A stretch of 64,000 bases of DNA, taken from positions 167,193 through 231,192 of the forward strand of contig JADGFD010000005.1 of the NCBI GenBank assembly GCA_016744015.1, written 5' to 3'. The stretch's first letter is position 1. The number at the start of each line of letters is the position of its first letter. Positions 7,898 to 15,591 of this stretch are shown here, in pieces. The DNA comes from Paracoccaceae bacterium. GTDB taxonomy: Bacteria; Pseudomonadota; Alphaproteobacteria; Rhodobacterales; Rhodobacteraceae. The notes below the pieces were generated by a model. That model saw only the letters and a list, made by a program, of their open reading frames with translations, searched no databases and was not told the origin of the DNA. Position numbers and translations under genes: made by a program.

Positions 7898-8731
7898 ATG
7901 AGTTGGGAGCCTGAAATAGATGCACTGATTGCTCGCCAACATGAAAATGGTGGGCCTTTCTGGTCGCGGGCCGATGGCAACATTCTCGCTCCGGCCGGGT
8001 TTTGCACGATTGAGGTTTTGCACGCTATTGGCCAGTTGGGCGGAACTGCGCGCAGCAACACTGATTTGGGCGATGCCATCGCCTTCCTTGAGACCTACCA
8101 AAACGATGACGGCTCTTTCAGCTATACAAAAAAGAAATCAAGATTGCCCTGTGTCACAGCCAACATCCTAAGCGCCTATGGTCGGCTCGGTGTTTCTAGG
8201 TCACAGCATGCCGAGCTTGCCTATGCGTGGTTGCTTTCCCAGCAGGCGGCTGATGGCGGCTGGCGATGTGCCACCGTCAAGCTTGGGAAATCCCCCGAAA
8301 CAGATGCCAGCAATCCCGGGACAACGTTATATACACTCGACGCGTGCCTCTTCAGAAAAAAAAGCAAGCAAGACACCGAAAAAATTGAACGTGGCGTCAA
8401 CTTCCTCTTGGACCATTGGGATAGTCGAAAACCGCTTGGCCCTTGTACATTCGGGATAGGCAGCCGCTTCTTGAAAACAGAATTTCCATTTCGGAGGTAT
8501 AACCTCTTCTATTATGTCTTCGTTCTGTCGCAATATGAGAGCGCCTTGCGCGATCATCGACTTAAGGAAGCGTTTGAGACCCTGAAGCTGCAAGCCGAGA
8601 ACGGAGGTTTGCGCGTAACGGCCCCGCACAGAGCTTGGAAAGGTTCAGTTTTCGCCCCCGATACTGGCCTGAGCGGTCCGGCAGCAAGATACTGGCGGGG
8701 CATCATCAAACGGTTTGAGGCGGCTGGCTAA
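7898..8731 (+). CDS. prenyltransferase/squalene-cyclase-repeat (alpha/alpha toroid) protein
   Basis: A 277-residue soluble protein built of helical repeats, with repeat signatures at YQNDDGSFSY (about 68-77) and QQAADGGWRC (about 112-121). These match the QW-like repeats of the prenyltransferase/squalene oxidase fold. The Asp-rich catalytic motif of squalene-hopene cyclases is not seen and the protein is less than half their length, so cyclase activity is unlikely. Similar small toroid proteins are usually annotated only as prenyltransferase. It follows the GFA gene by 67 bases. What it binds or modifies is unknown. Confidence 0.65.
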   Translation: MSWEPEIDALIARQHENGGPFWSRADGNILAPAGFCTIEVLHAIGQLGGTARSNTDLGDAIAFLETYQNDDGSFSYTKKKSRLPCVTANILSAYGRLGVSRSQHAELAYAWLLSQQAADGGWRCATVKLGKSPETDASNPGTTLYTLDACLFRKKSKQDTEKIERGVNFLLDHWDSRKPLGPCTFGIGSRFLKTEFPFRRYNLFYYVFVLSQYESALRDHRLKEAFETLKLQAENGGLRVTAPHRAWKGSVFAPDTGLSGPAARYWRGIIKRFEAAG

Positions 8732-8984
8732 ACACCTGAAAGCAAACCGAGCGGATCTTTTGGTGCGAAGGGCAGCAAAAAGCCGCGTTCCCACCAAAAC
8801 AAAAAAATGTGCCGGTGTGTGTTGCCTCAAACAGCAATCCATCCTGCTCCAAATCTAACCGTTCTAAGCCCTTTATACGAGTCGGCAGGCCCCGTTTCAT
8901 GGAACAAATCATTATTTCGGCCAAGCACCCCTGACCGCAGGGAAGATTTTTTGCAGGGGGGTCAATCCCCCCAAGGAAAATTCA
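8732..8984. other. intergenic region before the polyprenyl-pentose cluster
   Basis: About 250 bases with no gene I can support on the forward strand. A minus-strand frame (8706-8924) has a weak resemblance to PqqD-like peptide-binding proteins but is too short and irregular to call. Confidence 0.4.
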
Positions 8985-9974
8985 TTGGCCGGGTTCCAAG
9001 CGGCGCAAATTATGCTAAGCCGTAGCATGTTGTTTTTCAAAACCCATAAAGACCTGCTTTTCGGCCTTGGCATGCTGGCGCTGTTTCTCATTGGCCTTGG
9101 CATGATCATTGCCTTCACCGGATGGCAGGAAACATGGGCCTCGATCACAAAGCTCGGCTGGGGCCAGCTGGGCATTCTGCTGGCGCTGTCTTTGGGGAAT
9201 TACGCGCTCAGAGCCCTGCGCTGGCACCTGTTTGCCAACGCCCTCGCTCTCAAAACGTCCCTATCCCGCAACGCCATAATCTACCTCGCCGGCTTTGCTC
9301 TGACCATCACCCCCGGCCGCGTGGGCGAGCTCGTGCGCCTGCGCTGGATCAAGCGGGAAACCGGTGTCGGCATTCTGCAATCCTCCCCGATGATGCTAGG
9401 TGACCGCGCGGCTGATCTGGCAGGCGTGGCTGTGCTGTTGCTGGTGGCAGCACTACTGGCCCTTGGGGGCGCGGGCGGGGTTTATTGGGTGGCAGGACTG
9501 GCGCTTTTATTGGCCATTCTGGCCACCAGCCCCAAGTTTCTGACCAGGCTCATCACCCTTGCCTGGAAAACCCTTGGCCGTGGCGCACGGCTATTTGCCA
9601 GCCTCCGCCGCGCGGTGCGCCAAATGGCTTTATTTGCCACCCCCAAAGTGGTGCTGCCCGTGCTTCTGCTCAGCGCCCTTGGCTGGCTGTTTGAGGGCTA
9701 TGCTTTTTACCTGCTCCTTGGCTGGCTCGGGGTTGCTATGGGGTTTTGGATGGCCGTTGGCATATTTCTATTTTCCATGCTTGGCGGCGGAGCCACGGGC
9801 CTGCCCGGCGGGCTTGGCGGGGCCGAGGCCGTAATGGTCGGCCTGCTCAGCCTCCAAGGCGTGCCGCTGGATGCTGCCCTTGCCGCCACGATAATTATCC
9901 GCATCACCACACTTTGGTTTGCCATTTTGATCGGAATTATAGTATTCCCGTTAGCAGAACGAAAAGGGGCATAG
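8985..9974 (+). CDS. flippase-like integral membrane protein (LPG-synthase TM / UPF0104 family)
   Basis: A 329-residue polytopic membrane protein with about eight hydrophobic segments, matching the lysylphosphatidylglycerol-synthetase transmembrane family. The family signature TPGRVGELVR is near residue 105, and a glycine-rich GGGATGLPGGLGGAE is near 265. Members without the aminoacyl-transferase domain are thought to flip lipid-linked substrates. The start is uncertain: TTG at 8985 has AAGGA at good spacing, while ATGs at 9012 and 9027 are also possible. It sits 2 bases before a DprE1-like gene, so it is likely the transporter of that pathway's lipid product. Confidence 0.8.
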   Translation: MAGFQAAQIMLSRSMLFFKTHKDLLFGLGMLALFLIGLGMIIAFTGWQETWASITKLGWGQLGILLALSLGNYALRALRWHLFANALALKTSLSRNAIIYLAGFALTITPGRVGELVRLRWIKRETGVGILQSSPMMLGDRAADLAGVAVLLLVAALLALGGAGGVYWVAGLALLLAILATSPKFLTRLITLAWKTLGRGARLFASLRRAVRQMALFATPKVVLPVLLLSALGWLFEGYAFYLLLGWLGVAMGFWMAVGIFLFSMLGGGATGLPGGLGGAEAVMVGLLSLQGVPLDAALAATIIIRITTLWFAILIGIIVFPLAERKGA

Positions 9975-9976
9975 AA

Positions 9977-11290
9977 ATGCGTTGGAAAAAAGATGAGCTC
10001 AGAGGCTGGGGCGGTGCGCTGACCATGGAGGCCGAACTGGCCCGCCCCGAGCGACAAACCGCGCTAACTGATACCTTGGCGGAAACCCCCTGCCCCGCTA
10101 TTGGCGCGCGCCGTTCCTACGGCGATGCCGCCATCGCCAGACACGCAATAGACATGACGCGCCTCGACCGTCTCATCAGCTTTAACGCCGAAACCGGCCT
10201 GCTAGACGCCGAAGCGGGCGTGACCATCTCCGACATCCTCAACACCTTCGCCCCCAAAGGCTGGATGCCCGCCGTAATGCCCGGCACCGGCTTTGCCACC
10301 CTTGGCGGCTGTATTGCCCATGATGTGCACGGTAAAAACCACCAGCTTGCAGGCAGCTTTGGCCAGCATGTGGAAAGCGTTTTGCTTATGGGCCCCGATG
10401 GCAAAACCCAGCGCATTTCGCTAAAATCCAAACCCAAGCTTTTCCGTGCGACCATCGGCGGACTCGGCCAAACGGGCATTATCATGTCCGCCCGCCTGCA
10501 CCTCGCCAAATGCCCCGCGGGCAATATGGCCGTGCATGAGCGCCGGATCGAAGATCTTGATTCGTTTCTTGAGGCGTTTAACGCCTCCCGCGCTGATTAT
10601 CAGGTGGGCTGGCTGGATATGACAGCCAAAGATACCCATCTTGGGCGGGGCATTTTGGAAGAGGCGCATTTTGCATCCGGCCCGTTTGTGCCCTCCAAAA
10701 AATCCCGCGCCGTGCCATTTTACCTCCCCGGTTTTGCCATGAGCACACCGATCGTCAAGGCCTTTAACTGGCTCTATACCAAGCGCATCCCTGAAGCGGG
10801 CCGCGACCGTGAGCGCCCGCTGCACAAGTTTTTTTTCCCCCTCGATACCATCCAGCACTGGAACCGGCTTTATGGTAAACGCGGCTTTCACCAGTTTCAG
10901 TGCGTGCTACCTGATGACGAGGCCCCCGCCACGCTAGCGCTGATGCTGGAGGCCGTGGCTTCCTCGGGCCTCGCCTCGCCGCTTTCTGTGCTGAAAAGGC
11001 TCGGCCATGGGCGCGGCGGGATGATGTCTTTTCCGATGGAAGGCTACACACTGGCAGTTGATATCGTAAACAAACCCAGCGCCAAGGCGCTGCTTGCGCG
11101 GCTTAACGAGTTGGCGCGCAACGCGGGCGGGCGGGTTTACCTCGCCAAAGATTCCAGCCTAGAGGCGGGGTATCTGCCCGCTATGTATAGTGAGCTAGAA
11201 GACTTTCGCGCGGAGGCCAGCAAGGCCGACCCAGAGGATGCCTTTGAAACCGCCCTCGTGAAACGACTAAACATAAGGGGCCAAGCATGA
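9977..11290 (+). CDS. DprE1-like FAD-dependent oxidase (polyprenyl-phosphoryl-ribose 2'-oxidase)
   Basis: A 437-residue VAO-type flavoprotein. The FAD-binding region includes GARRSYGDAA (43-52) and PGTGFATLGGCIAHDVHG (102-119). The next block, HGKNHQLAGSFGQHV (118-132), is almost the mycobacterial DprE1 motif, and a C-terminal RLGHGRGGMMSFP resembles its active-site loop. DprE1 oxidises the 2'-hydroxyl of polyprenyl-phosphoryl ribose as the first half of epimerisation to arabinose. The next gene overlaps by 4 bases and looks like the partner reductase DprE2. A generic FAD oxidase is the alternative, but the motif match and neighbours favour DprE1. Confidence 0.82.
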   Translation: MRWKKDELRGWGGALTMEAELARPERQTALTDTLAETPCPAIGARRSYGDAAIARHAIDMTRLDRLISFNAETGLLDAEAGVTISDILNTFAPKGWMPAVMPGTGFATLGGCIAHDVHGKNHQLAGSFGQHVESVLLMGPDGKTQRISLKSKPKLFRATIGGLGQTGIIMSARLHLAKCPAGNMAVHERRIEDLDSFLEAFNASRADYQVGWLDMTAKDTHLGRGILEEAHFASGPFVPSKKSRAVPFYLPGFAMSTPIVKAFNWLYTKRIPEAGRDRERPLHKFFFPLDTIQHWNRLYGKRGFHQFQCVLPDDEAPATLALMLEAVASSGLASPLSVLKRLGHGRGGMMSFPMEGYTLAVDIVNKPSAKALLARLNELARNAGGRVYLAKDSSLEAGYLPAMYSELEDFRAEASKADPEDAFETALVKRLNIRGQA

Positions 11291-12024
11291 CCGAAACCTG
11301 GATCATCGTCGGGGCCACCTCGTCCATCGCCCGCGCTTTTGCCCGCAGCTGCGCCGCACGCGGCGTAGAGCTGCACCTACTGGGCCGCGATATGCCCGAG
11401 CTAAAGCGCCTTGCGGCAGACTGCACTTTGCGCGGGGCCGCCAGCGCCAAGGCCGTGGCTTTTGACGCCCGCAAGCCCGAGAAATTCGAAGATATTATTG
11501 ATGACGCCGCACAAAGCAGCAGCATTTTGAATGCGGCTGTGTTTGTGGGCTCCATGCCAGCGCAATCAGCCATAGACGCTAACCCAAGCCTAATAGACGG
11601 CGTGATCCAAGATAGCTTCACCGGCCCCGCACGCCTGTTGCAACTGCTCGCACCTGTGCTGGAAGAACGCGGCAGCGGCACGATTATCGGCGTTGGCTCC
11701 GTGGCCGGAGACCGTGGCCGTATCGGAAACTATGTATATGGTGCGGCCAAGGCCGGCTTTGCCACCTATCTTTCGGGCCTGCGCAATCGGCTGGGCCGTG
11801 CGGGCGCGCATGTGGTTACGGTAAAGCCGGGCTTTGTGGACACGGCCATGACATGGGGGATTGAAGGCATGTTCCTTGTAGCCTCGCCTGAGGATATTGC
11901 AACGAGCCTGATTAAAGCCGCTGATAAAAAGCGCAACGTGATCTACACACCGTTTTTCTGGCGCTATATCATGCTAATCATCCGCAGCATTCCCGAATTC
12001 ATCTTCAAGAAACTATCCGTTTAG
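11287..12024 (+). CDS. DprE2-like short-chain reductase
   Basis: A 245-residue SDR with a GATSSIARAFA nucleotide-binding motif (9-19) in place of the usual TGxxxGxG, catalytic S138 and Y151/K155 in YGAAK. DprE2 enzymes share this modified motif and reduce the 2'-keto sugar made by DprE1 to give polyprenyl-phosphoryl arabinose. The start overlaps the DprE1-like stop as ATGA. The C-terminus ends in a hydrophobic, aromatic stretch (FFWRYIMLIIRSIPEF) that may seat it at the membrane near its lipid substrate. Confidence 0.8.
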   Translation: MTETWIIVGATSSIARAFARSCAARGVELHLLGRDMPELKRLAADCTLRGAASAKAVAFDARKPEKFEDIIDDAAQSSSILNAAVFVGSMPAQSAIDANPSLIDGVIQDSFTGPARLLQLLAPVLEERGSGTIIGVGSVAGDRGRIGNYVYGAAKAGFATYLSGLRNRLGRAGAHVVTVKPGFVDTAMTWGIEGMFLVASPEDIATSLIKAADKKRNVIYTPFFWRYIMLIIRSIPEFIFKKLSV

Positions 12025-12064
12025 CGCGGGGAGCAACTATAAAGTGGTGCAATTACGCTTCGAT

Positions 12065-12084
12065 CCTAGGTTTATTAACCTAGG
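12065..12084. repeat. 8-bp perfect palindromic hairpin between convergent genes
   Basis: CCTAGGTT-TATT-AACCTAGG, between the stops of the DprE2-like gene and the HAD-UbiA gene. It could act as a weak bidirectional terminator. There is no U-tract and the stem is AT-rich. Confidence 0.4.
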
Positions 12085-12164
12085 TAAGTAGTTTAAGTGA
12101 AACCAAGACTTTAAATTAACCATCAGCGACTTACCGCTATGTTTCTGCAAGGTTTTTGCTAAAT

Positions 12165-13568
12165 TCAGCCCACGGCCTGCACCAGCATAACCGCCCCAGC
12201 CCCCACCAACGCCAGCCCTATCGGGTCGCGCAATGCAAAAACGATTGGGTCGTAATCCATACGGCCATGCCAACCAAGATAGATCATCCGCCCTAGCCAC
12301 AAGGCCACGGGAATCGCCGCCAGACGGATTTCAAACAGGTTTTGATAAAGCTCCGAGGCAACCGCACTATATGTATAGAGCAGGTAAACCACAATCGCCC
12401 CAACCGAGGCCGTAATCGCAATATTGCGCAAGTCTTCCCTATCTCGCCGCGCATAGCCCCGCCCCGGCAACGGCGCTTCACTTTTGGTTTTACCCAGCTC
12501 TATCAGCCGTTTAACCCCACCCAGCGCCAGAAATACCGGAAAAACGAATGCCCCGAGCCAGCCAGACATCGCCACACCCACAGCCACAGAGCCCGCCACA
12601 ACCCGTAGCGTATATAGCGAAGCCAGCATGGTAATATCCACCCAGCGCAACCGCTTGAGCCCCAAGGAATAGGAAAGCGAAAGCACCATATAAAGCGCAA
12701 TAATCGCGCCAAGTTGCCAGCTGTGCAGCAATGCCCCGCCAAGCGCGCCCAGCGCCAATGCGGCTGAGGCTCCCATCCCTGAAAGGATACTCGCGACCCC
12801 CGATGCAAACGGGCGGTTACACTTGGTCTCATGCTTGCGGTCGGCCTCAAGGTCCATCAGGTCATTAACGATATAAATGCTGGACGCCGCCGCAGAAAAA
12901 ACCGTTACCCCCCAAATGGCGAGGGCAAATCCAGCAATATCTGCTCGATGCGCCGCTAAAAGCGGCAGAAAGAGCAATATGTTTTTGAGCCATTGTCGCG
13001 GGCGAAGTGCCCGAAACAAATCAGAGGTTTTTGCAGGCTGGCCAATAGGCTTGATCTTCAAGCCGGCAGCTTTGAGCTTGCTTTCAAGCCTCTCAGAAGG
13101 GGCCACGCAATAGCCCCCAGCAGCGGCCTGCCAAACCGGAATATCCTTAACGGAGTCACCAACATAGTTGAATTGCCCTGCGCCATAACGCGCCACCAGC
13201 GCTTTGGCTTTGTTGGCCCCTGTTAAATTGGTTCTGCCGTCCGAGCCCATCGGTGCGGCATTCAGGCCGAGCTGTGCCGAGAGGTCTTCCACCAATGATA
13301 TATCGGAGCCCGACGCGAGCATCACCTCGCCCTGCGCGCCCGAGATCAGGCTTTCCACTTCGGTGCGCCTTGGCAATAAAGCCGTATCAAGCGCCGCCAA
13401 CTCAGCCAATTTCGCTTTAAGTAAGGCGCGATTGCTAAACAGCGTGAGCACGGCCAGAAGACACGCCACCGGATGCCTGCCAAGGGCCGCCCAAAAGCAC
13501 TCCATCAACATATCTGTTTTGAGCAGGCTATCATCGACATCAATTACAAGCGGCAAGTTGCGCTTCAT
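12165..13568 (-). CDS. HAD phosphatase - UbiA prenyltransferase fusion (DPPR-synthase-like)
   Basis: A 467-residue fusion. Residues 1-180 are a HAD-like domain with motif I DVDD (10-13) and VGDSVKD (136-142). Residues 185-467 are a polytopic UbiA domain with the Asp-rich NDLMDLEADRKH (235-246). In mycobacteria a UbiA protein moves 5-phosphoribose from PRPP to decaprenyl phosphate and a separate phosphatase removes the 5'-phosphate. Here one polypeptide could do both, feeding the DprE1/DprE2 pair just across the convergent intergenic gap. The start at 13568 is taken where HAD sequence begins; 32 upstream codons look unlike protein. A quinone-type UbiA role is the alternative. Confidence 0.78.
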   Translation of the reverse strand: MKRNLPLVIDVDDSLLKTDMLMECFWAALGRHPVACLLAVLTLFSNRALLKAKLAELAALDTALLPRRTEVESLISGAQGEVMLASGSDISLVEDLSAQLGLNAAPMGSDGRTNLTGANKAKALVARYGAGQFNYVGDSVKDIPVWQAAAGGYCVAPSERLESKLKAAGLKIKPIGQPAKTSDLFRALRPRQWLKNILLFLPLLAAHRADIAGFALAIWGVTVFSAAASSIYIVNDLMDLEADRKHETKCNRPFASGVASILSGMGASAALALGALGGALLHSWQLGAIIALYMVLSLSYSLGLKRLRWVDITMLASLYTLRVVAGSVAVGVAMSGWLGAFVFPVFLALGGVKRLIELGKTKSEAPLPGRGYARRDREDLRNIAITASVGAIVVYLLYTYSAVASELYQNLFEIRLAAIPVALWLGRMIYLGWHGRMDYDPIVFALRDPIGLALVGAGAVMLVQAVG

Positions 13569-13960
13569 CTGATTCTCTTGCTCCACAGCCAACACCCTGT
13601 TTTGATTCGTAGTTTCTGCTTTATAAGGAAAACGCGGGCCGCTTCCCACGCGATTCTTGCCCAAATTGCAACTTTTACCCCTTCAGTATCCTGCTTCTAA
13701 AAAATTCTTTTCTCCTAACATCTTGAAATAAAGTTAACTTTCAAATTAATTGCCAATTAAAACACACGCCATTGTTTTGCCACATTCTTTTTTCATATTG
13801 CAGTCAACCAAGCGACTACTTGTCGCTCAAAGGACGTTTTGGCGGACTTAGGCTCTGACTTCAAAGTTTGAAGTTGATGTTGGGAAACCCGTTAAGGGTG
13901 TGAGTGGTGGGCTGTTTTGGCCAAAAATCTAAAGACTATATTCCTTAGGAGGGAACTAAA
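13569..13960. promoter_or_regulatory. long regulatory region upstream of the flp pilin gene
   Basis: About 390 bases shared by the divergent HAD-UbiA and flp genes. It contains a CtrA-type box at 13746-13760, then a hairpin (AGCGAC/GTCGCT, 13811-13827), an 8-bp inverted repeat (ACTTCAAA-G-TTTGAAGT, 13858-13874), a 12-bp palindrome TTTTGGCCAAAA (13915-13926) and a strong AGGAGG before the pilin ATG. If the promoter is at the CtrA box, the pilin mRNA has a leader near 200 bases with several structures. Confidence 0.55.
13746..13760. promoter_or_regulatory. CtrA-type binding box, TTAA-N7-TTAA
   Basis: An exact match to the CtrA consensus of Alphaproteobacteria (TTAATTGCCAATTAA). CtrA directly controls the pilin gene in Caulobacter and motility or surface genes in Rhodobacterales, so a box upstream of flp is expected. 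It is about 200 bases from the start codon, and no second exact copy was seen at the other tad genes. Confidence 0.6.
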
Positions 13961-14143
13961 ATGAAAAAATTCTTGAACGCATTCGTAAAAGACGAAGACG
14001 GCGCTGTAACTGTTGACTGGGTTGTTCTGACCGCAGCCATCGTTGGTATCGCTCTGGCGATCATCGCCGTAATCCGCACAAGCTTGGACACAGCTGCAAC
14101 CGACATCGCAGAAGCAATCACTGATGCGATGACAGCAACCTAA
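13961..14143 (+). CDS. flp: Flp-family type IVb pilin
   Basis: A 60-residue pre-pilin, the major Tad pilus subunit by its strong AGGAGG and position. After a short charged leader (KDEDG) comes AVTVDWVVLT, the start of the hydrophobic polymerisation helix. The peptidase would cut after Gly14. The usual Glu of the E-Y pair is replaced by Asp in VDW, a variant the second pilin here shares. The C-terminal third is rich in Thr, Ser and Asp, a possible modification surface. A hairpin just after the stop would let this gene be expressed above the genes that follow. Confidence 0.9.
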   Translation: MKKFLNAFVKDEDGAVTVDWVVLTAAIVGIALAIIAVIRTSLDTAATDIAEAITDAMTAT

Positions 14144-14173
14144 TAGCTTGTTAGCTATTAGACATAAAAGAAT

Positions 14174-14197
14174 ATGTGAGGCGGTTCCGCCTCACAT
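14174..14197 (+). terminator. hairpin after flp, likely partial terminator
   Basis: Perfect 11-bp stem ATGTGAGGCGG / CCGCCTCACAT with a two-base loop, 30 bases after the flp stop. No strong U-tract follows, so it may act as an attenuator or 3' stabiliser that raises pilin mRNA over the downstream tad genes. Confidence 0.6.
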
Positions 14198-14225
14198 GCC
14201 AAGTTTGTTAAGATTGGGGTGCGTG

Positions 14226-14426
14226 ATGACAAAATCACCGTTTATTAAATTCGCTTCAAATTTCTTGGTAGATGAAGATGGTGCCGTAACTGTTGACTGG
14301 GTAATGCTAACCTCGGGCATTGTTTTGCTAGGTGTGTTGGTTTTAAGTGGAATTAGAATAGCGTTAGATCAAGCGACAACGGACATTGGTTCTGCAATCG
14401 TTTCGGTCGGTGCATCTCTTACCTGA
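14226..14426 (+). CDS. second Flp-like pilin (minor or pseudopilin candidate)
   Basis: A 66-residue paralogue of the preceding pilin with an almost identical processing site (VDEDGAVTVDWVMLTSG) but a different body and a slightly longer leader. The Asp variant of the Glu+5-type residue is kept. The start at 14226 follows GGGGT; the frame extends upstream but only through the hairpin. Because it comes after the hairpin it is probably made in smaller amount, suiting a tip or minor pilin. A phase-specific alternative major pilin is possible. Confidence 0.8.
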   Translation: MTKSPFIKFASNFLVDEDGAVTVDWVMLTSGIVLLGVLVLSGIRIALDQATTDIGSAIVSVGASLT

Positions 14427-14555
14427 CCATTATTAATTCGTATCAAACTGTTTTCCATCCGCTACGCGAATGTGTGCACTTTATGCCCATTGATTTCAGG
14501 CCTATATAGTGCGAATAACATCGTATATTCATTGCCTAATAAATAAGGGGGCATT

Positions 14556-15392
14556 ATGCGATTGATCTTTTTACTCGTGCTTGTGATCGGAATCGGTACC
14601 GCCGGCTATGCGGCGTTTCTTATTCAGGGGCAGTTCGCTGCTAAAGACACCGAAATAAACCGACTCAGTAACGAGCTGCGTAAAACACGCGAGCAAGTGG
14701 TTGAGACCACACCGGTTGTGGTCACGACACAGAGGGTCTCTTATGCCCATAAACTTGCTGCCGACGACTTAAGCCTCATCAATTGGCCAACAGCACACCT
14801 GCCTGAAGGTGTTTTTAATGCCATTGAAGATGTTATTGGTGGCGAAGATGCCGAAACACGCTATGTGAAGCGCACTTTGGAGCCCGGCGAGCCTATTTTG
14901 GCGATCAAAGTCACCGATTTTGGCGAGGATATCGGCATCAATACCCTGCTGGACCCTGGCACCCGCGCGTTTGCTATTCGCGTAGATGTGGCAACAGGTG
15001 TTTCCGGCTTTATTTCACCCGGTGATGAAGTGGATATCTACTGGAGCGGTCGCAACCTAGACCAAACCATTACACGGCTTATCCTCGAAAAAGTCAAAAT
15101 CATCGCGATTGACCAGCAAGCCACCTCCGAAAGCCTGCGCCCAACCGTTGCCAGAACGGTCACTTTGCAAGTTTCTCCGGACATTGTTGCAAATTTGGTA
15201 CAGTTTCAATCTTCAGGCAATCTAACCCTGTCCTTGCGAGGCGTGGAAGACACCACAACCGCAGGCGCAATCTCTGTAGATACAAACACATTAATTGGCA
15301 ATGAAATCATACCTGTAGAGGTAGAGGAGAAGTGCTATCAGACCCTGCGTCGCGGGGTTGAGGTTATTCGCAACGAAGTGCCTTGCGAATAA
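14556..15392 (+). CDS. cpaB: Tad pilus assembly protein CpaB/RcpC
   Basis: A 278-residue protein with one N-terminal membrane anchor (4-26), a short coiled coil, then an SAF-type domain (about 55-120) and the CpaB C-terminal domain containing GTRAFAIRVD near residue 133. CpaB/RcpC sits in the periplasm beside the secretin. Two Cys near the C-terminus (in EEKCYQTL and the final CE) could form a disulfide. It is preceded by AAGGGGG and followed by a strong intrinsic terminator, so it may be transcribed separately from cpaC. Confidence 0.88.
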   Translation: MRLIFLLVLVIGIGTAGYAAFLIQGQFAAKDTEINRLSNELRKTREQVVETTPVVVTTQRVSYAHKLAADDLSLINWPTAHLPEGVFNAIEDVIGGEDAETRYVKRTLEPGEPILAIKVTDFGEDIGINTLLDPGTRAFAIRVDVATGVSGFISPGDEVDIYWSGRNLDQTITRLILEKVKIIAIDQQATSESLRPTVARTVTLQVSPDIVANLVQFQSSGNLTLSLRGVEDTTTAGAISVDTNTLIGNEIIPVEVEEKCYQTLRRGVEVIRNEVPCE

Positions 15393-15424
15393 TATCATCC
15401 GGCCCTAAATCTGCTGTATATTAT

Positions 15425-15455
15425 AAAAAAACGCGGCTCCAAGCCGCGTTTTTTT
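15425..15455 (+). terminator. Rho-independent terminator after cpaB
   Basis: A-tract, stem ACGCGGCT / AGCCGCGT with loop CCA, then seven T's. A textbook intrinsic terminator, and near-symmetrical so it could work on both strands. It separates pilin-cpaB transcription from cpaC. Confidence 0.9.
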
Positions 15456-15591
15456 ATTAATTAGACTCAATGAGTCGTCGCTAACACATTGATTCTTGCA
15501 ATTGAATCCGTTTTGTCGCATGGTCTGCCCAAGAGTGGGCAAAAGACCCACTCATTGATTTTCATAAGTGATTTTGAGAGGCAGGATCACA

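Noticed and set aside
8706..8924. Minus-strand frame with a faint PqqD-like look (GLERLDLEQDGLLFEA)
   Set aside because: Only 72 residues, overlaps the toroid gene end, and the rest does not match the family.
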